Origin: Crocinitomicaceae bacterium
Lineage (GTDB): Bacteria > Bacteroidota > Bacteroidia > Flavobacteriales_D > Sanyastnellaceae
Direction: 5' to 3'
Length of the DNA: 64,000 nt
Assembly (NCBI GenBank): GCA_002722795.1
Contig: PBMY01000014.1
Coordinates: 182,228 to 246,227 of the forward strand
Part shown: positions 39,170 through 48,653 of the stretch, piece after piece
Layout: each line of letters begins with the position of its first letter
Numbering within the stretch: position 1 is the first letter of the stretch
Translations under genes and position numbers: made by a program
Notes under the pieces: generated by a model
Seen by the model: the letters and a program-made list of their open reading frames with translations, nothing else
Told to the model about the DNA's origin: nothing
Databases searched by the model: none

Positions 39170-39637
39170 ATGGACTTTCTCGGATCTATTGAATCGTGGC
39201 GCAATGACGGCCATAAAATAGTCTTCACAAACGGGGTGTTTGATATTTTGCATGTAGGTCACCTTTATTGTTTGGAATCAGCAAAAGCGCTTGGTTCAAA
39301 ATTAGTGGTTGCAATTAATGACGATGATAGCGTGAGAAGGTTAAATAAAGCCCCAAAGAGACCTATCAACTCTGAAAGAGACCGAGCTCAACTTCTTTCA
39401 GGTTTAGAGTGTGTTGACCTTGTAATCATTTTCAGTGAAGACACTCCGCTATCAACAATTGAAGCAGTCCAACCTAATGTGCTAGTAAAGGGAGATGACT
39501 ACGATGCTTCATGTACTGACCCTTTAGATCCCAAATACATAGTTGGTTCAAATGAAGTTAAAAAAAATGGAGGAGAAGTACAAACAGTACCGCTCCTCTT
39601 AGGTCATAGCACGACCAATATTCTTAATTCTAGATAA
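39170..39637 (+). CDS. rfaE2: D-glycero-beta-D-manno-heptose 1-phosphate adenylyltransferase
   Basis: Stand-alone RfaE domain II (155 residues), which activates heptose-1-phosphate with ATP to ADP-heptose for LPS core. The cytidylyltransferase-fold signature TNGVFDILHVGHL (HxGH) is near residue 20, and the later LGHSTTNILN motif is present. The kinase half (domain I) is not attached, as is usual in Bacteroidota. It ends 1 bp from the convergent accC stop. Confidence 0.92.
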   Translation: MDFLGSIESWRNDGHKIVFTNGVFDILHVGHLYCLESAKALGSKLVVAINDDDSVRRLNKAPKRPINSERDRAQLLSGLECVDLVIIFSEDTPLSTIEAVQPNVLVKGDDYDASCTDPLDPKYIVGSNEVKKNGGEVQTVPLLLGHSTTNILNSR

Positions 39638-39638
39638 A

Positions 39639-40973
39639 CTAGATATCTTCCTCTTCCATAAACTTAGTAGTGAAGTTTCCTGAACGGAATCTTTCGTTTT
39701 TCATAAGTTTTTTATGGAATGGAATAGTAGTCTTTACTCCTTCAATGATGTATTCGTCAAGAGCCCTTTCCATCTTAGTGATGGCTTCCTCTCTAGTTTG
39801 GGCTACAACAATCAACTTAGAAATCATGCTGTCGTAGAAAGGAGGTATGCGATACCCAGCATATGCGTGAGTATCTAGTCTTACTCCGTGACCACCAGGT
39901 TGGTGATAATTTGTAATGTTACCAGGACAAGGTGCGAAGTTTCTATCCGGATCTTCAGCGTTGATTCTACATTGAATAGCATGCATCTTAGGGTAGTGGT
40001 TACGCCCTTTAATCTTTTCTCCAGCAGCAAGTTTAATCTGCTCTTTGATTAAATCGTAATTTATTACCTCCTCAGTAATTGTATGCTCTACTTGAATACG
40101 TGTATTCATTTCCATAAAGTAGAAATCACGGTTGGCATCAACGAGGAATTCAACAGTACCAACACCTTCGTACTTCACGGCTTCTGCAGCTCTAATAGCA
40201 GCTTCTCCCATTTTCTCTCTCAGCTTGTCAGTCATATATGGAGAAGGGACTTCTTCTACCAATTTTTGGTGACGACGCTGAATAGAGCAATCTCTTTCAC
40301 TTAAGTGACAGGCTTTACCTCTGTAATCTGATGCTATTTGTATTTCGATATGTCGAGGTTCAACAACGAACTTCTCCATATACATACCATCATTACCGAA
40401 TGCGGCTGCTGCTTCTCTTCTTGTGCTTTCCCAGCCTTCAGCAAGCTCTTCATCATCGTTACACAATTGCATACCCTTACCTCCACCACCTGCAGTAGCT
40501 TTAAGCATAATAGGATAACCAATTTCTGCTGCACATGCTTTTGCTTCCTCGAATGACTGAAGAATACCTTCACTTCCTGGTATAGTTGGAACTCCAGCTT
40601 CTTTCATTGTTGTTTTAGCGGAAGCTTTATCACCCATAGCATCAATCATCTCTGGGCTAGCTCCAATAAACTTAATGTCATTCTCACGACATACTCTAGA
40701 AAACACAGAGTTTTCACTTAAGAACCCATATCCAGGGTGAATTGCATCTGCATTTGTTATTTCGGCAGCGGCAATAATGTTAGGGATGTTTAAATAGCTT
40801 TCAGCACTTGGTGCTGGGCCAATACAAACAGCTTCGTCGGCAAATCTTACAGGTAGACTATCTTTATCAGCAGTTGAATAAACAGCTACTGTTTTAATAC
40901 CCATTTCACGACAGGTTCGAACAACGCGTAGTGCGATTTCACCTCTATTTGCTATGAGGACTTTCTTAAACAT
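39639..40973 (-). CDS. accC: acetyl-CoA carboxylase, biotin carboxylase subunit
   Basis: ATP-grasp enzyme that carboxylates biotin on BCCP, the first half of malonyl-CoA synthesis. At 444 residues it has family length: N-terminal [19 protein letters not shown], the ATP-grasp core with GGGGKGM, and the catalytic [12 protein letters not shown] and [10 protein letters not shown] motifs. It lies 15 bp after accB in the yceD-rpmF-fabH-accB-accC cluster. Confidence 0.96.
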   Translation of the reverse strand: MFKKVLIANRGEIALRVVRTCREMGIKTVAVYSTADKDSLPVRFADEAVCIGPAPSAESYLNIPNIIAAAEITNADAIHPGYGFLSENSVFSRVCRENDIKFIGASPEMIDAMGDKASAKTTMKEAGVPTIPGSEGILQSFEEAKACAAEIGYPIMLKATAGGGGKGMQLCNDDEELAEGWESTRREAAAAFGNDGMYMEKFVVEPRHIEIQIASDYRGKACHLSERDCSIQRRHQKLVEEVPSPYMTDKLREKMGEAAIRAAEAVKYEGVGTVEFLVDANRDFYFMEMNTRIQVEHTITEEVINYDLIKEQIKLAAGEKIKGRNHYPKMHAIQCRINAEDPDRNFAPCPGNITNYHQPGGHGVRLDTHAYAGYRIPPFYDSMISKLIVVAQTREEAITKMERALDEYIIEGVKTTIPFHKKLMKNERFRSGNFTTKFMEEEDI

Positions 40974-40988
40974 GATTTCTCAGATTGA

Positions 40989-41540
40989 TCAAGAAGGATC
41001 AATAAGATAAAGAGGTTGATCGTATTCCACTGGAGTATTATCCTCAACAAGGAATTTTACGATTTTACCACTTATCTCAGATTCGATCTCATTGAAGAGT
41101 TTCATAGCCTCGATTACACAAACAATGTCTCCTTCTTTAATATTGTCTCCTACATCCTTAAATGGATCCTTATCTGGGCTTGGACGCCTGTAGAATGTTC
41201 CAATCATTGGTGATTTAACTTCAATAAATTTAGAATTGTCATCTGCCGGAGCAGTTGGAGCTTCAGTTTCAAGTGCAGCTGCAGGGACTGATGATGGTGC
41301 TGGAACTGATGCTTGTACAGGAGCCGCTGCTGGTGCTGTTTGAGCAATTGGAGTTTGTATTACCGGAGTGGTAAGAGGAACTTGAATTTGCTGAATAATC
41401 GGTTCTTCAGCTCCCTTTTTGCCCTTCTTAGGCATCTCAGACTTTATTGTGATTTTAAAGTCTTTTTGTTCAATTTCCACCTCTGTTACGCCAGCTTTTG
41501 CGACGAATTTAATAAGGTCTTGTATTTCAGATTGTTTCAT
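40989..41540 (-). CDS. accB: biotin carboxyl carrier protein of acetyl-CoA carboxylase
   Basis: A 183-residue BCCP. A short N-terminal helix region is followed by an Ala/Pro/Thr-rich flexible linker (about 48-100) and the biotinyl domain (about 105-183), with attachment lysine K147 in EAMKLFNE. The family usually has EAMKLMNE, so Phe replaces Met just after the lysine. It sits between fabH and accC. Confidence 0.95.
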   Translation of the reverse strand: MKQSEIQDLIKFVAKAGVTEVEIEQKDFKITIKSEMPKKGKKGAEEPIIQQIQVPLTTPVIQTPIAQTAPAAAPVQASVPAPSSVPAAALETEAPTAPADDNSKFIEVKSPMIGTFYRRPSPDKDPFKDVGDNIKEGDIVCVIEAMKLFNEIESEISGKIVKFLVEDNTPVEYDQPLYLIDPS

Positions 41541-41580
41541 GATCGCTTGCGATTCAGGATACCAAGGTACTAATGTAAAA

Positions 41581-42573
41581 TTAAGATTTAGTGTCGTAAG
41601 CCCACTTTAGATAGATGCTCCCCCAAGTAAAACCACCACCAAAAGCAGCTAGAATAATGTTGTCGCCTTTCTTTAATTGTGATTCCCAATCCCTTAAGCA
41701 TAGAGGGATGGTTGCTGCAGTAGTGTTTCCATAATCCTGAATGTTAATCATAACTTTTTCAGGATCTACTCCCATTCGCCTTTGAGTAGCATCTATAATT
41801 CTAAGGTTTGCTTGATGTGGTACTAACCATGCAACGTCTTTACCCTTAAGGCCGTTACGTTCCATGATTTCATAACTAACATCAGCCATTCCTGTTACTG
41901 CTGCTTTAAATACTTGTTTTCCTTCTTGATAAACGTAGTGATGTTTTGCGTCAACAGTTTCATGCGATGAAGGATTTAGTGATCCACCTGCCTTCATACA
42001 TAAAAACTCGGCACCAGATCCATCACAATTGTGAATGTGGTCAAGAACACCATTTTCATCTTCAGATGCTTCTAATAAAACTGCTCCAGCACCATCGCCA
42101 AAAAGTACACAAGTTGTTCTGTCGGTATAATCGATAATTGAGCTCATTTTATCAGCACCTACAACAACTACCTTCTTATATGTTCCATTCTGAATGAATT
42201 GAGCACCTGTAGTGAGCGCAAAAAGGAAACCTGAACAGGCAGCACTCAAATCAAATCCCCACGCATTAGTTGCACCAGATTTCAATGCTATCAAATTTGC
42301 AGTAGAAGGAAAAAGCATATCTGGTGTAACAGTTGCTGTGATTAAAACATCTATCTCAGTTGGATCAATCCCACTTTTTTCACAAAGAGTTTTAACTGCT
42401 TCAGCACCCATATCTGAGGTTGCTTTAGTTGGGTCCTTTAAAATATGTCTCTGAGAAATACCAGTACGAGTCTTAATCCATTCGTCGCTAGTGTCCACCA
42501 TTTTGCTTAGTTCGTCATTTGTAAGGACGTCCTCGGGAACATACCCTGCGACACACGTGATTGCAGCTTTCAT
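41581..42573 (-). CDS. fabH: beta-ketoacyl-ACP synthase III
   Basis: Starts fatty-acid chains by condensing acetyl-CoA (or a branched acyl-CoA) with malonyl-ACP. The 330-residue protein has the active cysteine C113 in LSAACSGF, the histidine in [10 protein letters not shown], and the asparagine in [10 protein letters not shown]. It begins the fabH-accB-accC run; a terminator upstream separates it from rpmF. Branched-chain primer use is plausible for this phylum but unproven here. Confidence 0.95.
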   Translation of the reverse strand: MKAAITCVAGYVPEDVLTNDELSKMVDTSDEWIKTRTGISQRHILKDPTKATSDMGAEAVKTLCEKSGIDPTEIDVLITATVTPDMLFPSTANLIALKSGATNAWGFDLSAACSGFLFALTTGAQFIQNGTYKKVVVVGADKMSSIIDYTDRTTCVLFGDGAGAVLLEASEDENGVLDHIHNCDGSGAEFLCMKAGGSLNPSSHETVDAKHHYVYQEGKQVFKAAVTGMADVSYEIMERNGLKGKDVAWLVPHQANLRIIDATQRRMGVDPEKVMINIQDYGNTTAATIPLCLRDWESQLKKGDNIILAAFGGGFTWGSIYLKWAYDTKS

Positions 42574-42698
42574 AAATTATTGATTCAGTTCGTTATAAAG
42601 CGAATAGTGGTGCAAGTTAGATGCTTAAAATGAAAAGCACCTACTCTTGTTAGTTTAGTCTTAAAAACTTAAACGTGGATAACTATTACGTATATAAA

Positions 42699-42720
42699 AA
42701 GGGGAGCGGAAGCTCCCCTT
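42699..42720 (-). terminator. rpmF hairpin terminator
   Basis: A perfect 9-bp stem (AAGGGGAGC at 42699-42707, GCTCCCCTT at 42712-42720) with a 4-nt loop. Read on the minus strand it is followed by TTTTT and A/T-rich sequence, the form of an intrinsic terminator for the yceD-rpmF transcript. Confidence 0.85.
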
Positions 42721-42744
42721 GAATAAATATCATTTGAGATAGAG

Positions 42745-42933
42745 TTAAGCCTCTTCTCTTTCCATAACAACCTTACCCTTATAGTAGAGTTTTCCTTCGT
42801 GCCAATGAGCACGGTGGAACATATGAGGTTGACCTGTAGTCGGACAAGTACTTACATTAGGCGCAGTAGCCTTGTAGTGTGTGCGACGTTTACGAGTACG
42901 AGTTTTACTCTGTCTGTGTTTAGGATGTGCCAT
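42745..42933 (-). CDS. rpmF: 50S ribosomal protein L32
   Basis: A 62-residue basic protein starting [20 protein letters not shown], the standard L32 N-terminus; only one cysteine remains of the zinc-ribbon set seen in some L32 proteins, as in other non-zinc forms. It lies 10 bp downstream of yceD and is followed by a terminator, the usual yceD-rpmF pair. Confidence 0.95.
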   Translation of the reverse strand: MAHPKHRQSKTRTRKRRTHYKATAPNVSTCPTTGQPHMFHRAHWHEGKLYYKGKVVMEREEA

Positions 42934-42943
42934 TACGGTGTAT

Positions 42944-43447
42944 TTACAAATTCTTTAAAGCGTCCCATCGAGGGTCAATAGTTTTATTACTCTTTTCATT
43001 TGAATCAGATTTGAAGAAAGCCAACATCCTAGGATCACAATCACTTTCGTTGTCGTGAACCTGATTAGATGGTCGAGCTAAATGGGCCATTTCTAGAATT
43101 GTTTGAGATAAATCTAACTCAATTTCATTCTTGCCTAGTATCCATAAATCATCGCCTATTTCAGTTTCTTCTCCATATTGAATCGCAATTCGTTCATAAC
43201 TTTGAAGGTCGAAATGAAGTTCCTCGAGGCATCTGCCACAGGGTACTTTCCAGCTCAGATTCATTTTTAAATGCAGTACCATATTCGTTTCAGAATAATT
43301 TAGAACTACATCTACAACGCCATTTGCGTCTTCGATTTCTGATTCAGGGAAATGTGTAAAGAACTCTTGATCCACGTCTATTTGAAATTCGTGTTTCCCA
43401 GTCTTTAATCCCGTAAAGGGTATTTTATAAAGAGCTAAAGGATGCAT
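42944..43447 (-). CDS. DUF177 protein, YceD-like rRNA accumulation factor
   Basis: A 167-residue acidic protein with the [12 protein letters not shown] conserved segment and family context directly upstream of rpmF. YceD-like proteins are needed for normal 23S rRNA levels in E. coli and plants; a similar role here is inferred. I choose ATG 43447 ([15 protein letters not shown]); a TTG at 43471 is inside the promoter box at 43469-43476. Confidence 0.88.
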   Translation of the reverse strand: MHPLALYKIPFTGLKTGKHEFQIDVDQEFFTHFPESEIEDANGVVDVVLNYSETNMVLHLKMNLSWKVPCGRCLEELHFDLQSYERIAIQYGEETEIGDDLWILGKNEIELDLSQTILEMAHLARPSNQVHDNESDCDPRMLAFFKSDSNEKSNKTIDPRWDALKNL

Positions 43448-43468
43448 TCCTTTCAAATTTCGGGAGGG

Positions 43469-43476
43469 CAAAGATA
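43469..43476 (-). promoter_or_regulatory. yceD-rpmF -7 promoter box
   Basis: Exact TAnnTTTG match (TATCTTTG on the minus strand), 21 nt upstream of the yceD ATG. It rules out the alternative TTG start that it contains. No clear -33 element is visible. Confidence 0.55.
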
Positions 43477-43501
43477 GTGAATACTCTTTATTAATAGCTA
43501 A

Positions 43502-44557
43502 TTAGCGCCTCAAATCTCGATAATCTCGCTTTGGCGGAGATGTTTTTAGAGGATTGCGCGAGATTTTGCGGTAATTGAGCCTGTTTTTTCTGATATCAGT
43601 TGCTAAGAAAATGGCTGCTCTTATAGAGTCTGCAGACGCTTCTCCCTTTCCTGCAATATCAAATCCAGTCCCGTGGTCAGGACTAGTTCTAACAATAGGA
43701 AGACCAGCAGTAAAGTTTACTCCTCTTCCAAAACTCAAAGCCTTAAAAGGAGCAAGTCCTTGATCGTGATACATTGCTAGAACTCCATCAAATTTTTTGT
43801 AAGCCCCTGAACCAAAGAAACCATCAGCTGCATATGGGCCAAATGCCTTAATCCCATTAGAATTAGCTTCTTTTATTGCTGGAGAAATCACATTCTTTTC
43901 TTCACTACCCATCAATCCATTATCACCTGCATGAGGATTCAATCCCAAAACAGCAATTTTAGGTGTAGAACAACCAAAATCCTTAAAAAGACTTTCATTC
44001 ATCAAATTCAACTTACTAGTGATTGCATCGGATGTGAGCTTAGACGCAACATCCTTTAAAGCAATATGCCCCGTTACAATACCTATCCTCAAACCATCTC
44101 CAACTAAAAACATCAATACATCATCAGCATTTGCAAAATCAGCTAGATATTCTGTGTGACCTGGAAATTTAAATCCAGATTTAGTAATTGCATCCTTATT
44201 GATTGGAGCAGTTATAAGAACTTCGTATTTATTAGACGCAAGATCATCAACGGCTCTTTTCAATGAGCTGTAACTGTAATGACCAGCATCTGAACTAAGT
44301 TCGCCAGGGTTCAAAACAAATTCTTCATCACAAGCTTTAAGAATATTGAGTTTACCTTTTTTGGCCTTATCAACTGATTCAATAACATTTACCTGAAGCT
44401 TTTCAATCCCAAGAGATTTCAAGTTGCTTTCAACTAAATTTTCAGATGCATAGAGAATAGGTGTAATAGAATTAAACATTCGATCATCCTCGAAAGTTTT
44501 CAGTATAGTTTCAACGCCAATTCCATTCGGATCACCCGCCGTAAGTCCTACTCTCAT
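43502..44557 (-). CDS. pdxA: 4-hydroxythreonine-4-phosphate dehydrogenase
   Basis: NAD-dependent enzyme of the DXP-dependent pyridoxal phosphate pathway. The 351-residue protein starts MRVGLTAGDPNGIGVE and shows the metal-site regions FPGHTEYLA and MYHDQGLAPFK with their histidines. It is the first gene of the pdxA-yceD-rpmF stretch, with a TACCTTTA near-match -7 box about 20 nt upstream of the ATG. Confidence 0.95.
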   Translation of the reverse strand: MRVGLTAGDPNGIGVETILKTFEDDRMFNSITPILYASENLVESNLKSLGIEKLQVNVIESVDKAKKGKLNILKACDEEFVLNPGELSSDAGHYSYSSLKRAVDDLASNKYEVLITAPINKDAITKSGFKFPGHTEYLADFANADDVLMFLVGDGLRIGIVTGHIALKDVASKLTSDAITSKLNLMNESLFKDFGCSTPKIAVLGLNPHAGDNGLMGSEEKNVISPAIKEANSNGIKAFGPYAADGFFGSGAYKKFDGVLAMYHDQGLAPFKALSFGRGVNFTAGLPIVRTSPDHGTGFDIAGKGEASADSIRAAIFLATDIRKNRLNYRKISRNPLKTSPPKRDYRDLRR

Positions 44558-44623
44558 TTGTTTTGATTTTGTTATGTAAAGGTAGTGCCTAAATGCAGGG
44601 TTAGTGATGTAACTTAGACCTCA

Positions 44624-47293
44624 ATGCAGAGAGCTCTAAATAGGTTGATTTTTCTATGTTTTGCACTTATTTGGTGCACTTTATCGTTACGCGCAACTCA
44701 TAATAGAGCAGGAGAAATCACATACACTCATATTGGAGGGCTTACCTACGAAGTAGTAATCACAACTTACACAAAGGAAAGTGCTTTAGCAGATAGAGAC
44801 TATCTGTTTCTGCTTTGGGGGGATGAAAATGGAGGGGAGGTAGATAGTTTAGATAGAGAAAGTGAAACGATTATTCCAGGTGATATTAAAATCAACATTT
44901 ATAGGGGACAACATACCTATGGTGGGCCTGGAATTTTTGAGATAGAAGTTGAGGACCCAAACAGAAACGAAGGAGTTTTAAATATGTTTGGGTCAGTTGA
45001 TACCCCCTTCGCTATTAGATCCCTTTTAATCATTGACCCAGAAGCTGGAAATAATAACAGTGTTCAATTGTTAAATCCTGCTACTGAAAATGCCTGCCTA
45101 AATAGAGAATGGGTACATAATCCAGCAGCTCATGATCCAGATGGTGATATACTAGTTTACAGTCTAGTTCCATGCAGGGGATTTAATGGCGAACAAATAC
45201 CCACTTATGTATATCCTGATGAGGTAAGTATAGAGAATGATACTTTTGAAATAGACCCTGAAACAGGCAATGTTACTTGGGATTCTCCTCAAATAATAGG
45301 AGAGTACAATATTGCAATTCTTATTGAAGAATTCAGAGAGGTGAATGGTGAAATGAGGAAGGTTGGTGAAGTAACTAGGGATATGCAAATAGATGTTCAA
45401 TTATGTACAAATAATCCCCCTGAAATATCCCCTTTAAACGACACATGTATTGTTGCAGGATCATTTTTGATTTGGTTAATCAACGCATCGGATCTAGATG
45501 GGGACAATATTACTTTGAGTGCTGTAGGTGGACCCATTAGTGAGGTAAGTAATACTGCAACATTTACAAACTTAGGAGGGGGCATAGGTGAATTTGCTTG
45601 GGCACCTACTTGTGCAGAGGTTAGACTAGCCCCTTACCAAGTAGTATTCAAGGCAAAGGATCTAGGCAACACAGTCACACTTACAGATATTGAAACTGCT
45701 TCTATAAGAATTGTTGCACCTTCAGTTGAAAATGTTTTTGCAGAACCTGTTGGGAATACAGTCCTTTTAAATTGGGATGGAGATGCTTGTGCCAATAATC
45801 TAAATCCATGGCAAATTGAAGATGGGTATTACGATATTTACAGACGTTATGAAAGCCAAAATTGGGAACCCACCGTTTGTGAAACAGGAGTTCCTGATGA
45901 ATTGGGGTATGAGCTTATTGCAAGTGTTCAAGACCTCAATAACACCTCATATGTAGATGATGACCTACTATCATTCGGTGCAAAATATTGCTATAGAATT
46001 GTTATGAGATTTGATGATGGCTCTGAGTCACTTTCATCAGATGAAATTTGCGCTACCATAAGAAAGGATGTTCCAGTTATGACACATGCAGAAGTTCTTA
46101 CAACTTCAGAATTAGGAGAAGTTTATCTAGGTTGGTCACCGCCAACAGAAATGGATACCCTATTATTCCCATTTCCATATACATATTCTTTATTCAGAGA
46201 TGTTGGAGGTTTTGAAGAAATCGCTACGGGTCTTACAGATACCAGCTTTATTGAAACAGGCATAAACACGATTGATACACCTTGGTCATATAAGGTAGAA
46301 GCTTGGAGTAATACTTCAGAAGGACCAGCTTTAGTAGGTTCTAGCATTCCAGCGTCAACTCCATTTCTAACTTTACAACCAAATGACAATATGATAGTGT
46401 TAAGTACAAATGCTGAGGTGCCTTGGTTTAATAATAGATACTTTATTGAAAGGAAGGTTGAGGGGGAAATTGACTTTACACCTTACGACACCTCGTACAC
46501 ATCTCTTTATGTTGATTCAGGTTTAGTCAATACAAAACAATATTGTTATAGGGTTATTACAGAAGGTAAATACGATTCTGAATTAATAGAAAATCCACTA
46601 CTTAATTCTTCTCAAGAAAGTTGTGCTGTTCCTTTTGATTTTATGCCGCCATGTCCACCAATTTTAGAGGCTGATGATGATTGTGACTTGGAGTTAGACT
46701 TCTTTACTTGGAGCGGCGCTCATGATTGTGCAGATGATGTCATGGGTTACGTTTTATATTGGTCGCCCTTCTTAGGAGACACATTGCAGCCATATAAAAT
46801 ATTTGAATATGATTCCGAAGGAAATCTTGATTCTTCTTTTGTGTTCAATCTCGATCCAAATGTCAACACCATTGCAGGATGCTTTGCAGTGACATCTCTA
46901 GATAGCCTACTAGTTGGTCCAAATGGAGAATTAAGAAGAAACGAAAGTGAGTTCTCAAACATAATTTGTATAGATAATTGTCCAAAGTACAAGTTGCCAA
47001 ATGTATTTTCTCCAAATTCAGATGAAATTAACGACACATTTCAAGCCTTTACTTGGAAATTTATTGATTCAATTGAATTAGTAATTTATAATAGGTGGGG
47101 TAATGAGGTTTATAGGACAGATGATAGAGATTTCAAGTGGAATGGTACTGAGATAGAAAGTGGTGAACAATTATCAGATGGAGTTTACTTTTACACACTA
47201 ATAGTTAATACCATAAGACTTGAGGGTATTGTGACTGAATCTTATTCAGGTGAAATACAGATTTTTGACACTAATGGTACAATAGACGAGTAA
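44624..47293 (+). CDS. T9SS type-B cargo protein (gliding-motility-associated C-terminal domain)
   Basis: An 889-residue secreted protein. A signal peptide (about 1-24) is followed by an Ig/cadherin-like N-terminal part, at least three fibronectin-III-like modules (about 365-720; repeated SYVDDD...YCYRI-type endings), and a type-B T9SS sorting domain over the last 85-90 residues (PNVFSPNSDEINDTF ... YNRWGNEVYRT ... DGVYFYTL). It is exported by the type IX system, probably to the cell surface; adhesion is likely but unproven. It separates pdxA from ribE, which are usually closer in relatives. TAACTTAG ends 6 nt before the ATG. Confidence 0.9.
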   Translation: MQRALNRLIFLCFALIWCTLSLRATHNRAGEITYTHIGGLTYEVVITTYTKESALADRDYLFLLWGDENGGEVDSLDRESETIIPGDIKINIYRGQHTYGGPGIFEIEVEDPNRNEGVLNMFGSVDTPFAIRSLLIIDPEAGNNNSVQLLNPATENACLNREWVHNPAAHDPDGDILVYSLVPCRGFNGEQIPTYVYPDEVSIENDTFEIDPETGNVTWDSPQIIGEYNIAILIEEFREVNGEMRKVGEVTRDMQIDVQLCTNNPPEISPLNDTCIVAGSFLIWLINASDLDGDNITLSAVGGPISEVSNTATFTNLGGGIGEFAWAPTCAEVRLAPYQVVFKAKDLGNTVTLTDIETASIRIVAPSVENVFAEPVGNTVLLNWDGDACANNLNPWQIEDGYYDIYRRYESQNWEPTVCETGVPDELGYELIASVQDLNNTSYVDDDLLSFGAKYCYRIVMRFDDGSESLSSDEICATIRKDVPVMTHAEVLTTSELGEVYLGWSPPTEMDTLLFPFPYTYSLFRDVGGFEEIATGLTDTSFIETGINTIDTPWSYKVEAWSNTSEGPALVGSSIPASTPFLTLQPNDNMIVLSTNAEVPWFNNRYFIERKVEGEIDFTPYDTSYTSLYVDSGLVNTKQYCYRVITEGKYDSELIENPLLNSSQESCAVPFDFMPPCPPILEADDDCDLELDFFTWSGAHDCADDVMGYVLYWSPFLGDTLQPYKIFEYDSEGNLDSSFVFNLDPNVNTIAGCFAVTSLDSLLVGPNGELRRNESEFSNIICIDNCPKYKLPNVFSPNSDEINDTFQAFTWKFIDSIELVIYNRWGNEVYRTDDRDFKWNGTEIESGEQLSDGVYFYTLIVNTIRLEGIVTESYSGEIQIFDTNGTIDE

Positions 47294-47884
47294 ATGTTTA
47301 CAGGGATTGTTGAAGCAGTGGGTACTATCGAAAAGATAGAAACAGAGGGTACAAATGTGCACTTCACACTGTCTTGTCCTTTTAACTCTGAATTGAAAAT
47401 AGACCAAAGCCTTGCTCACGATGGAGTTTGCCTAACAGTTGTTGCATGCTCCTCTAGCAAATACGTAGTTACAGCTATTGAAGAAACTATGGTCAAAACA
47501 AGTTTGGATAATTGGAAGGTGGGGGATAAGGTAAACTTAGAACGATGTATGATGATGGGAGATCGTTATGATGGCCATATGGTACAGGGTCATGTCGATA
47601 CTATTGGCACTGTTTTAACTATAGAAGATAAAGGAGGGTCACATGAACTAACTATTGAACATCATGATTCTCTAGAATGGATGACTGTTCCTAAAGGCTC
47701 AATAACAGTAAACGGGATTTCATTAACCGTAGTTCAAAGTGATAAAGGCAGGTTCTCAATTGCCTTAATTCCTTATACGTGGGATGAAACAACTATGCAC
47801 CTAATAAAAGTTGGAGACAAGGTGAATCTTGAATTTGACGTTATTGGGAAGTATATAAGTAGGATCCTAGCAGCTAGGAACTAA
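47294..47884 (+). CDS. ribE: riboflavin synthase, alpha subunit
   Basis: Dismutates two 6,7-dimethyl-8-ribityllumazine molecules to riboflavin. The 196-residue protein has two lumazine-binding repeats, each opening with the family pattern (MFTGIVEAVG at the start; VQGHVDTIGTV in the second). It begins directly after the T9SS cargo stop with no gap. No FMN riboswitch can be seen upstream. Its tail converges with lptB (4-bp gap). Confidence 0.95.
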   Translation: MFTGIVEAVGTIEKIETEGTNVHFTLSCPFNSELKIDQSLAHDGVCLTVVACSSSKYVVTAIEETMVKTSLDNWKVGDKVNLERCMMMGDRYDGHMVQGHVDTIGTVLTIEDKGGSHELTIEHHDSLEWMTVPKGSITVNGISLTVVQSDKGRFSIALIPYTWDETTMHLIKVGDKVNLEFDVIGKYISRILAARN

Positions 47885-47888
47885 GTTT

Positions 47889-48641
47889 TTATTTCCTTAG
47901 TTCAAAGTTTCTACCGAGGTATACTCTTCTAACTTGATCATCTGAAGCAAGAGTCTCAGCAGTTCCTTCTTTCAAGATTTTTCCTTCAAACAATAGGTAT
48001 GCTCTATCAGTGATATGCAATGTTTCTTGAACATTATGGTCTGTGATAAGAACACCAATGCCTTTGTTTTTCAAATGAACAACAATTCTTTGAATATCTT
48101 CAACTGCAATAGGATCAACACCAGCAAAGGGCTCATCAAGTAAGATAAAGTTGGGATCACAAGCAAGTGCTCTAGCGATTTCAGTGCGTCTTCTTTCACC
48201 TCCAGACAATACAGCCCCCATGCTTTTGCGAACCTTGTTTAGCTTAAACTCATCTATCAGTTCTTCAAGTTTCTCACTTTGTGCTTTTTGAGAGAGACCT
48301 TGTAATTCAAGAATTGCGCTAATATTATCTTCAACACTTAGTGCTCTGAATACTGAAGCTTCTTGAGGGAGATACCCAACTCCTTTTCTTGCACGAATGT
48401 GCATAGGATGATTAGTTAGTTCTTCCTTGCCAAGAAATACTCGGCCTATCTCGGGGTTTACTAATCCTACAACAGCATAGAATGAAGTTGTTTTGCCTGC
48501 ACCGTTTGGCCCTAAAAGCCCAACAACTTCTCCTGGTTTAACATAAAAGCTAACATCAGAAACCACCTTTCTGCCGGCATAACTCTTAGACAGATTCTCG
48601 GCCTTGAGAGATGCATTGTTATGTGCTGCAGACATATTCAT
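47889..48641 (-). CDS. lptB: LPS export ABC transporter ATP-binding protein
   Basis: Cytoplasmic ATPase of the LptBFG complex that drives lipopolysaccharide to the outer membrane. 250 residues with Walker [10 protein letters not shown] (44-52), Q-loop, signature LSGGERRR (145-152), Walker B ILLDEP (D169-E170) and switch histidine in ITDHN. Last gene of the kdsD-tatC-DUF5686-lptB minus-strand run, which fits LPS supply and export. Confidence 0.94.
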   Translation of the reverse strand: MNMSAAHNNASLKAENLSKSYAGRKVVSDVSFYVKPGEVVGLLGPNGAGKTTSFYAVVGLVNPEIGRVFLGKEELTNHPMHIRARKGVGYLPQEASVFRALSVEDNISAILELQGLSQKAQSEKLEELIDEFKLNKVRKSMGAVLSGGERRRTEIARALACDPNFILLDEPFAGVDPIAVEDIQRIVVHLKNKGIGVLITDHNVQETLHITDRAYLLFEGKILKEGTAETLASDDQVRRVYLGRNFELRK

Positions 48642-48653
48642 TTGATTGCAAAC

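Noticed and set aside
43469..43471. TTG start for the YceD-like protein
   Set aside because: It lies inside an exact -7 promoter box, and ATG 43447 fits the family.
47200..47294. FMN riboswitch upstream of riboflavin synthase
   Set aside because: The upstream sequence is coding for the T9SS sorting domain and shows no RFN-element helices.
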